Origin: Erwinia rhapontici
GTDB taxonomy: Bacteria; Pseudomonadota; Gammaproteobacteria; Enterobacterales; Enterobacteriaceae
DNA length: 64,000 nucleotides
Assembly: GCF_012271765.1 (NCBI RefSeq)
Contig: NZ_VRKO01000014.1
Span: 310,001-374,000, forward strand
Direction: 5' to 3'
In this document: one piece after another, positions 40,326-49,991 of the stretch
Layout of the letters: every line of letters starts with the position of its first letter
Position numbering within the stretch: the stretch's first letter is position 1
The notes under the pieces: model-generated
What the model saw: only the letters and a program-made list of their open reading frames with translations
The model's database searches: none
What the model was told of the DNA's origin: nothing
Position numbers and translations under genes: made by a program

Positions 40326-42464
40326 TCAGAACATCGGCCGCACGGTCTGTATATCGTTGAGCGAATGGTTGAGGCATTTGTCGTAATACTGGTGAATTTC
40401 CATCATCCGAAGACGATTACGGTGAATGCGACGCAGTGCCAGTAGCGTGTTAATGACCAGGATCAGAGAGAGCAACAGCAACAACAGGCTGCTGCCGAGG
40501 TAGTGCCATAATGTGATGGTGTCCGGCTCGCTGTGCAGTGCGATGTGGCGTGTGCCGTTGGCATCGATGGTGATGCTGGTAATGATCCCGTTAGCGTTAA
40601 ACGGCGTGTGCAGCAGCATACCTGCCAGACGTTGCAGTTCTGGCCACTGGTCGGGGGCGTTGTAATCAAACAGTGATGCTGCCGGGGAGGGCTGATTCAC
40701 CAACTGGCGACCTTCGTCACTGAGGATCAGAAAACCACCCGGAGGAGGGCTGTTCAGTGCGTCTGCGGCACGGCGTGTTTCACGATAGAAGAAAGAGGAG
40801 GTTGCGGTATTGACCAGGTTTTCCAGCGCTTCGGCACTCACCGGGCGAAGTAACACGTTCATGCCGTTGAGTGCACCGGAATTGGCACGATGCACCAGCG
40901 TTTGCCAGTCTTTGGCATTGCCGAGGTTGACCAGCGCATTTTTCAGACGCACACAGTCCTGTTCCTGGCTGCACAAATCCTGCGTTTTTTGCACGATATC
41001 TGAGAAATCGTCCAGCAGGATCATGCCTGACTTCTGAATGGCGGTGGCCAGCTGCGGATTGAGTTTTGGGTCGGTGCTGGTCTGCGGATGAAGCTGCATC
41101 CGGGTGGTATCCAGCAGTGCAGTGGCTTTATCGATAATATCGGACTGCGGCAGGGGCAGGGGTTCAGCGTTGTTCCAGTAGACCGCAGAGCAGTCGAACG
41201 GCATAAAGTCATAGCTGCGGTTGCCCTGATAGGTGGTTGGAATCGAACACATCCCCGTGCCTTTGACTTTCAGGCTGTCGCCTACATGCAGGGCAACGTT
41301 TTCTAAGTCACTCACCTGCGTGACCTGCAGACTTTCGGTGCCTTTAATCCATGCCAGGCTCAACTTCAGTGGCATGCTCAGGGGGATCCAGGAAATCAGC
41401 AGTACCAGCACCAACAACGCACCCGCAGCCAGCACAACATTTTTACGCCAGTGTTGGATTGGGAAATTACGCACCTCATCCTGCAGGGAGAGGAAACGTC
41501 CCTGGCGAACGACCTGGCGGTTAAGATAGATATCAACGTCGGTGGTTTGACCCAGATCCTGGGCTACGTAGCTTTGCCAGTGTGGCGGATAGATCAAATC
41601 GATAATACCCAACGAGATGTTACTGACCTGGCCCTGGTTGGATTCGCCAAATAAGCCCCAGCGTTTCGGTGCGCCGCGCAGGCAGTGAATGTCACGCAGG
41701 TCTTTCTCTGTGGGGCGGCGGTACAGCATCCAGATGCTGAATAAAATCATGCAGATACCCGCCAGTATCAGCCAGGGCATCAGAACAACCGGCCCCACGA
41801 GGCTGATGAAAAACAGCAGTAATCCCGTGCTGATAAGCAGGGCTTCCCGGGTGCCATCCGGTTTGCTCAATGCATACTCTTCCAGACTCTCCTTGCGAAC
41901 GCTGAGAAGCTCAACGTTCTCGCCCTCTTCTTTGCGGATAGAGGCATTTTGCCCGGTCGCGCGTACCATCGGCACCAGTGCAGGCGATTCCCAACGATAT
42001 TGAGTCAGTGAGTGCCCATTGAGTGAAATGACCAGCGGGATCGTTTGCGTTTTAATGAGCTCAACGTAGTTCTCTTCCGCAATGTACTGCTCCCACAGTG
42101 GGGGCAGATGCACTTCAACCGCATCCAGGTAGTAGCGCCATTTATTTTGGTCGTCGGTGGAGAGTCCGTAGCGGGTGATGGAGCGAGTGACGGGATAAAC
42201 ATTGTTGCTTTGAGATGTCAGAACCAGTTGTTCGGGTGAGCTGCTGGCACCGGTTGGCTGGGTATCATGCTGATTATTAGCCAGCATGGAGACGTAGCGT
42301 TCTACCGCTGTGCGTTCTTCTTCGCTCAGTTTGCGATAAGGGGGACTAATGAATGGCAGTGGTTTCGCCAACGGCGGGCGATGCCGCATAGCGTACCAAA
42401 AAAAACAACCTGCCGTCACCGAGCAGGCCAGCATTACAGCCAATATGATGACTATTGTGCTCAT
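40326..42464 (-). CDS. igaA: Rcs-system repressor IgaA
   Basis: Inner-membrane protein that restrains the Rcs envelope-stress phosphorelay, through RcsD. 712 residues, essentially the E. coli YrfF length. Membrane segments: near residues 3-24, a pair near 208-245, one near 343-365 and one near 660-685. A large periplasmic domain lies between the last two. The cysteine pair in CSIPTTYQGNRSYDFMPFDC fits the periplasmic domain. Loss is lethal in many enterics because Rcs becomes overactive. Confidence 0.94.
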   Translation of the reverse strand: MSTIVIILAVMLACSVTAGCFFWYAMRHRPPLAKPLPFISPPYRKLSEEERTAVERYVSMLANNQHDTQPTGASSSPEQLVLTSQSNNVYPVTRSITRYGLSTDDQNKWRYYLDAVEVHLPPLWEQYIAEENYVELIKTQTIPLVISLNGHSLTQYRWESPALVPMVRATGQNASIRKEEGENVELLSVRKESLEEYALSKPDGTREALLISTGLLLFFISLVGPVVLMPWLILAGICMILFSIWMLYRRPTEKDLRDIHCLRGAPKRWGLFGESNQGQVSNISLGIIDLIYPPHWQSYVAQDLGQTTDVDIYLNRQVVRQGRFLSLQDEVRNFPIQHWRKNVVLAAGALLVLVLLISWIPLSMPLKLSLAWIKGTESLQVTQVSDLENVALHVGDSLKVKGTGMCSIPTTYQGNRSYDFMPFDCSAVYWNNAEPLPLPQSDIIDKATALLDTTRMQLHPQTSTDPKLNPQLATAIQKSGMILLDDFSDIVQKTQDLCSQEQDCVRLKNALVNLGNAKDWQTLVHRANSGALNGMNVLLRPVSAEALENLVNTATSSFFYRETRRAADALNSPPPGGFLILSDEGRQLVNQPSPAASLFDYNAPDQWPELQRLAGMLLHTPFNANGIITSITIDANGTRHIALHSEPDTITLWHYLGSSLLLLLLSLILVINTLLALRRIHRNRLRMMEIHQYYDKCLNHSLNDIQTVRPMF

Positions 42465-42860
42465 GCTCCCCTCATTCCTGCCACGATGCTCCTGTCATTT
42501 CTCTCGCATAAGATGGTGGGTCAATACCAGCCAAAAATGGCGAGTGAAGACAGAATAGGCAATTCACTGTGTGATTAAAAATAGCGCTAAAAATCATAAA
42601 ATTAGAATAATTGTATAGCATGGCCGGGGGTGATGTTACCAGGCATTTGCCATAACAGATATCGGCATAATCCTATTTTTTAGTCGTTCAATTGACATTC
42701 TTTAAAAGATTTTCCTCATATTAACAAGGATTTGTTATAAAAAAGTAAAATGATTCATGCGATGATTGGATTCCTGCGGCACCTGCCGCACAATGGACAA
42801 TAGCACACCCGTGTTTGCACCGGGCATGACGTTAACCTTATTCGGCTTTTCGCTGGGGCC
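42465..42860. other. igaA-nudE divergent intergenic region, 396 bp, AT-rich
   Basis: No ORF with support. The segment about 42560-42760 is conspicuously AT-rich (runs such as TTAAAAATAG, ATAATTGTATAG and TTATAAAAAAG) compared with surrounding genes. It probably holds divergent promoters. A good -35 (TTGACA at about 42692) has no well-spaced -10. Confidence 0.5.
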
Positions 42861-43430
42861 ATGATGACCAGACAATTACAAAAACCTACTATCCACAAAG
42901 TTGAAGCTGTTGCGCGCTCCAGGTTGTTCACGGTAGAAGCCGTTGATCTGGAGTTCAGCAACGGTGCGCGCCGTGTGTACGAACGTATGCGTTCCTCTGG
43001 CCGTGAAGCGGTTATGATCGTACCGATTGTCGACGATCATCTGATTCTGATTCAGGAATATGCTGTCGGGCTGGAAAGCTATGAGCTGGGGTTCCCGAAG
43101 GGATTGATTGATGCTGGCGAAACGCCGTTTGAAGCCGCCAATCGTGAACTAAAAGAAGAGGCCGGGTTTGGCGCTCATCAGTTGGAGACACTGGGAAAAC
43201 TGACGATGGCGCCGTCCTATTTTTCCAGTCAGATGAACATTGTGGTGGCAGAGGGACTTTATCCTGAGCAACTGGAAGGGGATGAACCTGAGCCATTACC
43301 GCAACTGCGCTGGCCGCTAAATAATTTGCTGGCGCTCCTGGATGAACCTGATTTTCGCGAATCGCGTAACGTCAGTGCGCTGTTTCTGGTCCGTGAATGG
43401 CTGGTGAAGCAAGGCCGGCTGAGTTACTGA
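42861..43430 (+). CDS. nudE: ADP compounds hydrolase NudE
   Basis: Nudix hydrolase acting on ADP-ribose, NADH and related ADP compounds. 189 residues. The Nudix box is GLIDAGETPFEAANRELKEEAGFGA (about residues 76-100), with the GX5EX7REUXEEXGU pattern intact. ARSRLFTVEAVDLEFSNG near the N-terminus is diagnostic of NudE. Two adjacent ATGs (42861 and 42864) are possible. Convergent with mrcA, sharing a bidirectional terminator. Confidence 0.95.
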   Translation: MMTRQLQKPTIHKVEAVARSRLFTVEAVDLEFSNGARRVYERMRSSGREAVMIVPIVDDHLILIQEYAVGLESYELGFPKGLIDAGETPFEAANRELKEEAGFGAHQLETLGKLTMAPSYFSSQMNIVVAEGLYPEQLEGDEPEPLPQLRWPLNNLLALLDEPDFRESRNVSALFLVREWLVKQGRLSY

Positions 43431-43474
43431 TGTGAGCCATCGTAACGGGTGAGTGTGGTTGACTGACCTGAAAT

Positions 43475-43506
43475 AAAAAATGCCGGGCAATTGCCCGGCA
43501 TTTTTG
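43475..43506. terminator. Bidirectional terminator between nudE and mrcA
   Basis: TGCCGGGCAATTGCCCGGCA (43481-43500) is a perfect palindrome with AAAAAA before and TTTTTG after. It can therefore terminate transcripts from both convergent genes. Confidence 0.9.
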
Positions 43507-43508
43507 TA

Positions 43509-46061
43509 TCAGAACAACTCGTGGCTTTCGCCGTTGTCCATCAGTGTGGTTCCGACGTCATGTACGGAATATTCAGTCGGCTGGGTGCCGTTGATGAAGT
43601 ATTCCGCGCGGCTATTGCCGCCACCGTTCGCCAGTTTGCCGGTGCTGCGGTCGATATTGACCGTCACTACGCCTTCTGGCGGCGTCAATGGTTGTAACGG
43701 CACACCATCCAGCGCGGATTTCATATAGTCATCCCATGCTGGCTGTGCGCTCTTGGCACCGCCTTCGTAGCCTGATATCTGATCTTTAATCGCCCCGGAA
43801 GCCGTGGTGCGTCCGAGGTCACGGCGGTGATCGTCAAAACCGATCCACACCGAGGTGACAACCCCCGGCCCGTAGCCGGAGAACCAGGCATCTTTTGAGC
43901 TGTTAGTGGTACCGGTTTTGCCACCGATATCGTTACGTTTAAGGTCGCGGCCAGCCCGCCAGCCAGTGCCCATCCAGCCTGGCTCACCAAACACATTCGA
44001 ATTCAGCGCACTTTTAATCAGGAATGACAGCGGGGTGTTGATCACGTGTGGCGCATATTGCTGCTGGCCATCCTGCTGACCCTGCTGTGGAACCTGCTCC
44101 AGCTGCGGTTGTGGTACGGCAACATTGTTACCTTCCGACGATACCGCCACGTTTTCTACGCTGTCTTCACTCAGTGCGACGGCCTTCTGAGTGTTGCCAT
44201 AGATCACCGGCAGATTGCACTCTGCACAGGCGACTTTCGGTTTCGCTTCGAAGACGTGGTTGCCTTGCTCATCATCGATGCGCGTGATGAAGTACGGGTC
44301 AACCAGGAAGCCGCCGTTCGCCATCACAGAGTAGCCACGTACCATCTGCAATGGGGTGAAGGAGGCCGAGCCCAGCGCCAGTGATTCCGTATGGACGATG
44401 TTCTGTGCCGGGAAACCAAAACGCTGCAAATATTCGGCCGCATAGTCGACGCCCATGGCGCGCATGGCGCGCACCATCACAACGTTCTTCGACTCACCCA
44501 ACCCCTGGCGCAGACGAATGGGACCCGCGTAGGTATTGGGTGAGTTTTTCGGACGCCAGTCAGCACCGGCACCTGCATCCCAACGAGAAATCGGCACGTC
44601 GTTAAGAATAGATGCCAGCGTCAAACCACGGTCCATTGCTGCGGTATACAGGAACGGTTTGATATTCGAACCGACCTGGCGTAACGCCTGGGTTGCACGG
44701 TTAAACTTGCTCAGATTGAAGTCAAAACCGCCCACAAGGGCGCGCACGGCACCATCGTGTGGGTCGAGCGATACCAGTGAGGAGTTCACATCCGGCACCT
44801 GGCCCAGTTGCCAGTCGTTATCCACCTTGCGTACCCAAATCTGCTGACCAGGCTGCAATACCTGGCTCACCGAACGCGGTGTGGCACCTTGTAAGGTGTC
44901 TGACTTGAACGGGCGGGCCCAGCGAACACTGGCGAGGTTTAGCGCAACGCTGCTGCCATCACGCATAATGGCCGTGGCTTCCTCGCTATTACTGGTGGTA
45001 ACCACTGCCGGGAACAGCGGACCGTACACCGGTAAAGACTTCAGCGTTTTCATGATTTCGCTGTGGCCCCACGCCTGCTCACCCACTTTCCACAGCACAC
45101 TGGCCGGACCGCGATAACCATGACGCATATCATAGGCAATAACGTTGTCCTGAACCGATGTCTGTGCCGCCAACTGGAGCTTACGGGTGACGGTGGTATA
45201 GACCTTATAACCGTCGTTGTAGGCGTTCTCACCGAAGCGCTTGATCATCTCCTGACGCACCATCTCAGTCAGATACGGCGCTGAGAAAGCAATTTCCGGC
45301 ACATGATAGTTCGCCACCAGTGGTGTGCTGCGCGCTTCGTTATACTGCATCTGCGTGATGTAGTGCTGGTCAAGCATACGTGCCAGAACGGTATTGCGAC
45401 GCTGCACGGCACGATCATGAGAATAGAGTGGGTTAAATGTCGACGGTGCTTTTGGCAGGCCGGCGATCATGGCGATCTCACTCAGTGACAGCTGATCAAC
45501 GCTTTTACCAAAATAGACCTGTGCCGCAGCGCCAACACCATAGGCGCGGTAGCCGAGGTAAATCTTGTTCAGATACAGCTCAAGGATCTCGTCCTTGCTC
45601 ATCATCTGTTCAATGCGAATGGCGAGGAACACCTCCTTGACCTTACGTATCAGTGTACGTTCCGGGCTGAGGAAGAAGTTACGTGCCAGCTGCTGGGTAA
45701 TGGTACTGGCCCCCTGCGACGCATGACCGGAAACCAGCGCAATGCTGGCTGCACGGAAAATACCAATCGGGTCGACGCCATGATGTTCATAGAAGCGGCT
45801 GTCTTCCGTCGCGATAAAGGCCTTCACCATTTGCGGTGGGATTTGTTGCAGCGTCAGTGGAATACGGCGTTTCTCGCCGTACTGTGCGATAAGCTCGTTA
45901 TCGGCACTGTAGACCTGCATTGGCGTCTGCAGACGCACATCTTTCAGCGTGGCGACATCCGGGAGCTGTGGCTCTATGTATTTGTACAAACCATAGATCG
46001 AGCCAGCTCCCAGCAAGATGCAACACACTGCAAGGATCAATAAATACTTTACGAACTTCAC
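43509..46061 (-). CDS. mrcA: Penicillin-binding protein 1A (MrcA)
   Basis: Bifunctional peptidoglycan glycosyltransferase and transpeptidase, 850 residues as in E. coli. N-terminal membrane anchor at residues 5-27. The GT51 domain has the catalytic glutamate in FIATEDSRFYEHHGVD and TLIRKVKEVFLAIRIE. The transpeptidase has the SxxK serine in QVGSNIKPFLYTAAMD and the KTG motif in GGKTGTTNSSKDAW. An OB-like region lies between the domains. Divergent from hofM by 115 bp, as in E. coli mrcA-hof. Confidence 0.97.
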   Translation of the reverse strand: MKFVKYLLILAVCCILLGAGSIYGLYKYIEPQLPDVATLKDVRLQTPMQVYSADNELIAQYGEKRRIPLTLQQIPPQMVKAFIATEDSRFYEHHGVDPIGIFRAASIALVSGHASQGASTITQQLARNFFLSPERTLIRKVKEVFLAIRIEQMMSKDEILELYLNKIYLGYRAYGVGAAAQVYFGKSVDQLSLSEIAMIAGLPKAPSTFNPLYSHDRAVQRRNTVLARMLDQHYITQMQYNEARSTPLVANYHVPEIAFSAPYLTEMVRQEMIKRFGENAYNDGYKVYTTVTRKLQLAAQTSVQDNVIAYDMRHGYRGPASVLWKVGEQAWGHSEIMKTLKSLPVYGPLFPAVVTTSNSEEATAIMRDGSSVALNLASVRWARPFKSDTLQGATPRSVSQVLQPGQQIWVRKVDNDWQLGQVPDVNSSLVSLDPHDGAVRALVGGFDFNLSKFNRATQALRQVGSNIKPFLYTAAMDRGLTLASILNDVPISRWDAGAGADWRPKNSPNTYAGPIRLRQGLGESKNVVMVRAMRAMGVDYAAEYLQRFGFPAQNIVHTESLALGSASFTPLQMVRGYSVMANGGFLVDPYFITRIDDEQGNHVFEAKPKVACAECNLPVIYGNTQKAVALSEDSVENVAVSSEGNNVAVPQPQLEQVPQQGQQDGQQQYAPHVINTPLSFLIKSALNSNVFGEPGWMGTGWRAGRDLKRNDIGGKTGTTNSSKDAWFSGYGPGVVTSVWIGFDDHRRDLGRTTASGAIKDQISGYEGGAKSAQPAWDDYMKSALDGVPLQPLTPPEGVVTVNIDRSTGKLANGGGNSRAEYFINGTQPTEYSVHDVGTTLMDNGESHELF

Positions 46062-46176
46062 CTGATATTTCCCACTTAAAGTCGGTTGGGCAGTTTATAA
46101 ACAATCGCGCGGTAGTATAAAGGCAAGCCTGTACCTTGGATACGTCCTTTTCAACAGACGATAAGGAGATCGCGCA

Positions 46177-47004
46177 ATGGCTTTTAAGACATGGCAAGTC
46201 GGGCTGGATATTCAAAACGGGCAGCTCTGCGCCCTGGGCATCCAGCGCCGTCGAAACGGCTGGCAGCTACGTCATTGGTGGCAGCATACGTTGCCGCAAG
46301 ATACGTTAAGAAATGGCCTGGTGCAACGCCCGGACGATGTTGTGGCATTACTGCAACGCTGGCGTAAACATCTTCCTGCTCGCATTTCACTGCGGGTCGG
46401 CTTCCCCCCGCAGCTCGTCATGCAGCGCCAACTGGCGAAGCCTGCCTTACGATTACGTGAGCCCGATCGTAACAGTTACATCATGGCGGCGGCGAGACGA
46501 TTTTTCCCTATCGCACCCGAAGCGCTGGCGCTGGATTACCGTGGTAGTGATGACGTTGACGGGGCGATGTATCTGACGGCGGCACGCCAGGATGCACTAC
46601 AAAATTGGGTAGACTGCCTGCAACAGGCCTCGCTGGCTCCCGATGTTCTGGAACTGACTCCGGCGGCACTGTATGCGCTGGCTCGTGGACTGTCACTGGA
46701 GGCGTCCGCCGCACTGGTGCACCGCCTGAACGATCACTGGCTGTGGTATGCCCCGCAGTCGGGTGTTCATGCCTGGGGCTGGTGTTCACTGGAAGATGCA
46801 GCCGATTTTAGCGCACTACAGCAGCGATATTTACAAGGCAGCCACTCAGTCTGGTACAGCTCTGTGCTGGCAGAAGAGCGGCCGGAAGGCACCTTCGCCT
46901 TGTCGCCGCTGGCCGCAGTGCAATGTTATCAGCCGCCGTTGCCCGTGTATGACGGTGCTTTTGCATTGGCAACCGGTCTGGCATTACGCCCGGAGGATTG
47001 CTGA
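46177..47004 (+). CDS. hofM: PilM-like pilus/DNA-uptake assembly protein HofM
   Basis: Actin-fold cytoplasmic component equivalent to PilM of type IV pili, 275 residues. AAGGAGATC precedes ATG. Recognisable start FKTWQVGLDIQNGQLCALGIQRRRNGWQLRHWW. The later region resembles the PilM ATPase core only weakly. First of five overlapping or adjacent genes matching hofMNOPQ, which in E. coli are needed for using external DNA as a nutrient. The end overlaps hofN by seven bases. Confidence 0.88.
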   Translation: MAFKTWQVGLDIQNGQLCALGIQRRRNGWQLRHWWQHTLPQDTLRNGLVQRPDDVVALLQRWRKHLPARISLRVGFPPQLVMQRQLAKPALRLREPDRNSYIMAAARRFFPIAPEALALDYRGSDDVDGAMYLTAARQDALQNWVDCLQQASLAPDVLELTPAALYALARGLSLEASAALVHRLNDHWLWYAPQSGVHAWGWCSLEDAADFSALQQRYLQGSHSVWYSSVLAEERPEGTFALSPLAAVQCYQPPLPVYDGAFALATGLALRPEDC

Positions 47005-47549
47005 TGGTATGGGTGAACTTATTGCCCTGGCGGCAGGTGAAATTGCAGAAGCGCTGGCGCGTCTGGCGTCTGGCAGGGGGCGTTTTAGTTCTGGTGTTTT
47101 CCATGCTGATGCTGGAGGGATACTGGCAGCGCAGTCTCAATCACCAGCAGAGTCGCACGCAGGGTCTGTGGAGCGCCGCGCTAAACGATGTGCAGGCCCT
47201 GAATGCACGCACGCAGGCCGCACGACAGCAGCTCAGCGCCTTGCAACGTCAGCAGCATCACCTCATGCACCGTCAACAGCAGATGACCCAGTGGCGTGAT
47301 TTCGCGCGGGGTCTTGGCCTGTACTTTCCACCGGATACCTGGCTGAGCGTGTTGCATAAAACCCGCAAGGAACTGGTGTTACGCGGGGTGGCGGCCAGCA
47401 TTCAGGAACTGCACCAGTTGCGTGACAGATTACGCGAGGTCACGTTGTTTAAACAGGTCAATTTGGGGGCAGTCCAGCGTGTTCGCACGGGCGAAATGAC
47501 GTTTGATATGCAGGCACTACCGTTTTTGTCTCCTGGTGCCGACGAATGA
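46998..47549 (+). CDS. hofN: PilN-like protein HofN
   Basis: 183 residues with a short cytoplasmic N-terminus (VWVNLLPWRQ, the PilN hallmark that contacts PilM). One membrane helix lies near residues 26-42, and the periplasmic part begins with a glutamine-rich coiled coil (ARQQLSALQRQQHHLMHRQQQMTQW). Partner of HofO in the inner-membrane platform. Overlaps both neighbours by a few bases. Confidence 0.87.
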   Translation: MLMVWVNLLPWRQVKLQKRWRVWRLAGGVLVLVFSMLMLEGYWQRSLNHQQSRTQGLWSAALNDVQALNARTQAARQQLSALQRQQHHLMHRQQQMTQWRDFARGLGLYFPPDTWLSVLHKTRKELVLRGVAASIQELHQLRDRLREVTLFKQVNLGAVQRVRTGEMTFDMQALPFLSPGADE

Positions 47550-48043
47550 TGCACCGCTGGCTGATCGGTTGGTTGCAAATGCCGGCATGGATACGCTTGG
47601 GCAGTTTTTGTGGCGCTGCGCTGTTGCTGGCGATGCTGTTATGGGGCGCCTGGTGGCATCCGATAAAACAAAAGCAGCAGCAGGGCGAACAGCAGTGGCA
47701 GCAGCTGGCACACCGTTATCGTCAGCAGCTGCAATTACTCCGCGCCATGCCCGCACTTGCCACCGTGCAGCAGCAGACAGAACAGATCGAGGCACGGCTT
47801 ACCTCTGACGTCATCCGGCCTTTTTTACTGCCTGACCTGCTCAAAGCCAGCGGTGCGGTACTGGAATACTGGCACCCTGCCGGGCAGGGCGGTGAGCTGT
47901 CTCTGATGCTGAACTGGCCACAATTTATTGCGCTGCTGGATTATCTTTCTGCGCTTCAGCCCACGTTACTGTTTTCCCAGTTCAAACTGCAACGTGAGGA
48001 ACAGCAATTGCGCCTGGTCATGGAGTTAACGGATGAAAATTAA
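47546..48043 (+). CDS. hofO: PilO-like protein HofO
   Basis: 165 residues: one membrane helix near residues 19-35 (FCGAALLLAMLLWGAWW), then a periplasmic coiled coil rich in Q (KQKQQQGEQQWQQLAHRYRQQL) and a small ferredoxin-like domain. Assigned by position between hofN and hofP. Sequence conservation in this family is low. Confidence 0.84.
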   Translation: MMHRWLIGWLQMPAWIRLGSFCGAALLLAMLLWGAWWHPIKQKQQQGEQQWQQLAHRYRQQLQLLRAMPALATVQQQTEQIEARLTSDVIRPFLLPDLLKASGAVLEYWHPAGQGGELSLMLNWPQFIALLDYLSALQPTLLFSQFKLQREEQQLRLVMELTDEN

Positions 48044-48434
48044 GCTGGCCTGGGGATTGCTGTTGTTGATGTGTAACGTGTGGGCGCGCGATCCCTTTTT
48101 TCCTCTGAACGTCCAGCGTTGCGCGTCCGTTGCAGAGACGGAACTCACCTGGCGTTTACTGGGACTGATTGGCCGAGAGGGCCGCTATGACGCGTGGCTG
48201 GTCTCGTCTCAACATAAATTGCTCTGGCGGCAGACTGGCGACCCATTACCCGGCACGGAGTGGCGTATCGCGGAGATTGATGCTCAGACTGTCACGATCA
48301 CGACTTTACAGGACTGCCCGCCGTCACGGCGGCTGGGTTTAAAAGGACGACATCATGCTCAGGATAATTTACCTCTGGCTGGCGCTGATAAGCCCGTTAT
48401 CAGCCAGCCAGATTCCCCTCTCTCTCGCTTTTGA
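48033..48434 (+). CDS. hofP: PilP-like protein HofP
   Basis: 133 residues with a cleavable or lipoprotein-like hydrophobic N-terminus (KLAWGLLLLMCNVWARDPF). The ARDPFFPLN segment matches the short segment after the signal in HofP/PilP. A small beta domain (WRLLGLIGREGRYDAWLVSS) follows. PilP links the inner-membrane platform to the secretin. The 3' end overlaps hofQ by 80 bases in another frame, unusually long; the last 26 residues may be unconstrained. Confidence 0.83.
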   Translation: MKIKLAWGLLLLMCNVWARDPFFPLNVQRCASVAETELTWRLLGLIGREGRYDAWLVSSQHKLLWRQTGDPLPGTEWRIAEIDAQTVTITTLQDCPPSRRLGLKGRHHAQDNLPLAGADKPVISQPDSPLSRF

Positions 48435-49599
48435 CGCCGCTCCCGTCGGGCAGGTATTGCAGGCGCTGGCCGATTACCAGCAGCTCAACCTGGTGGTAGC
48501 ACCGGGGGTTGAAGGCACGCTTTCTCTTCGGCTGAAAGACGTGCCCTGGCAGCAGGCTTTACAGTTGGTGTTAAAAATGGGGCGCCTGACAATGGAAAAA
48601 CAGGGCAACGTGATGCTGATTTATCCGGAGAGCTGGCAGCAAGAGGAGGAGCGAAAAACGGCCGCACGCCGTGAAGCTCAGGAACAGACGCTCCCCCTGC
48701 ATAATCGTACGCTCACTCTCCAGCATGCCGATGCCGCAGCGGTCAACGGCAGCCTGCAAAATGAGCGCGCCCGATTAATGACCGCGCGTGGCAGCATTAC
48801 GCTGGATAGCCGGACTAACAGTTTGTTATTACGTGATACTGAAAGTGCCCTCGATCAGGCAGAACGTTGGGTGCGCCAGCTGGATGTGCCGTTGGCTCAG
48901 ATTGAGCTGGCAGCACATATCGTCACCATCAGTGAAGAGAATCTGCGTGAATTAGGGGTTAACTGGGGGCTAAGTGGATCTGAACAGGTGGCAGAGGCGC
49001 TGCGTAGCAGCCAGCTGAGAGTGGATCTTGGCGTCAGTCGCCCGGCAGGTATGGTGGGTTTGACGCTGGCAAAACTGGATGGTCAGTTGCTGGATCTTGA
49101 GCTGAGCGCGCTGGAAAGAGAGCAGCAGGCCGAGATTATTGCCAGCCCACGCTTGTTCACATCGCATCAGCAGACGGCCAGTATCAAACAAGGTACGGAA
49201 ATTCCCTACGAAGTTGCCAGTGGAAATAGGGGGTCGACCACCATGGAGTTCAAAGAGGCGATGCTGGCGATGGAAGTCACGCCAGAGGTACAGGCTAACG
49301 GTCGGATTTTACTGAAACTGCATATTTCTCAAAATGTACCCGGAAAAAATATGCGAAGCGGTGAAAACGAGGTCCTGACCATCGATAAACAGGAGATTGA
49401 TACCCAAGTGATGTTGAAGGATGGGCAGACGCTGGCGCTGGGAGGGATTTTTCAGCAACAGAGCGCCACAGGGCGCACTAAGGTGCCTTTTCTGGGCGAT
49501 ATTCCGCTACTGGGTGGCCTGTTTCGTCACGATGTACGTGAACAAAAAAGGCGTGAATTGGTGATCTTCATCACACCGAGACTGATTCGTAGCGATTAA
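48355..49599 (+). CDS. hofQ: Secretin HofQ
   Basis: Outer-membrane secretin of the PilQ type, 414 residues, smaller than pilus secretins and close to E. coli HofQ. Signal peptide residues 1-18 ending SAS. STN/secretin N domain (APVGQVLQALADYQQLNLVVAPGVEGTLSL) and a second N domain follow. The C-terminal secretin barrel has ASPRLFTSHQQTASIKQGTEIPYEV and VPFLGDIPLLGGLFRH, and ends ELVIFITPRLI. Thought to pass DNA across the outer membrane. ATG 48355 is preceded by AAAAGGACG within hofP. Confidence 0.92.
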   Translation: MLRIIYLWLALISPLSASQIPLSLAFDAAPVGQVLQALADYQQLNLVVAPGVEGTLSLRLKDVPWQQALQLVLKMGRLTMEKQGNVMLIYPESWQQEEERKTAARREAQEQTLPLHNRTLTLQHADAAAVNGSLQNERARLMTARGSITLDSRTNSLLLRDTESALDQAERWVRQLDVPLAQIELAAHIVTISEENLRELGVNWGLSGSEQVAEALRSSQLRVDLGVSRPAGMVGLTLAKLDGQLLDLELSALEREQQAEIIASPRLFTSHQQTASIKQGTEIPYEVASGNRGSTTMEFKEAMLAMEVTPEVQANGRILLKLHISQNVPGKNMRSGENEVLTIDKQEIDTQVMLKDGQTLALGGIFQQQSATGRTKVPFLGDIPLLGGLFRHDVREQKRRELVIFITPRLIRSD

Positions 49600-49991
49600 T
49601 GCGATTTTTGAGGCAAACTGTAACACCTGCATGTTTTTTCCGGAATTGCTGACAGTTGGGTTTGACGCAAGGACGGAATTAGCTTACAAGGTTTAGCGAT
49701 TTTGAATTACGGGCCAGGTGCCCTTAGCAGCGAATGCTTTTTAACCGTTTTTTATCGTGCGCAACCGGCGTAGCCGATGCAACCACATCCGGCTGATAAA
49801 TGAAGCGGACTGAAACGCGCCAAAATATTGCGTGCAATGGGCAAGGTAAATTTAATCGGTTGCCAAAACACCTTCAGTGTTGAGATAATTTTCGTCTGAC
49901 TCTCGCACTATCGCTCATGAGGTTTCAGTTCATGTCCTGCCTGGTTTAAGGCGGGGTATCATCAACGAATTGTCTTAGTAATACCGAAAAA
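49600..49991. other. hofQ-aroK intergenic region, 392 bp without a gene
   Basis: No ORF with support. Contains a plausible promoter at 49662-49690 and a long leader with several short inverted repeats (for example ACCGGCGTAGCCG near 49768 and TGTTGAGATAAT near 49878). A long leader before aroK is also present in E. coli. Confidence 0.5.
49662..49690 (+). promoter_or_regulatory. Candidate sigma-70 promoter for aroK
   Basis: TTGACG (-35) and TACAAG (-10) separated by 17 bp, with five and four of six consensus matches. It lies about 300 bp upstream of the aroK start and would drive the aroK-aroB-damX-dam-rpe-gph-trpS series. Confidence 0.4.

Noticed and set aside
46177-49599. hof genes as a full type IV pilus or secretion system
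   Set aside because: Only the M-N-O-P-Q part is present, with no pilin, prepilin peptidase or ATPase in the window; it matches the conserved enterobacterial hof cluster.
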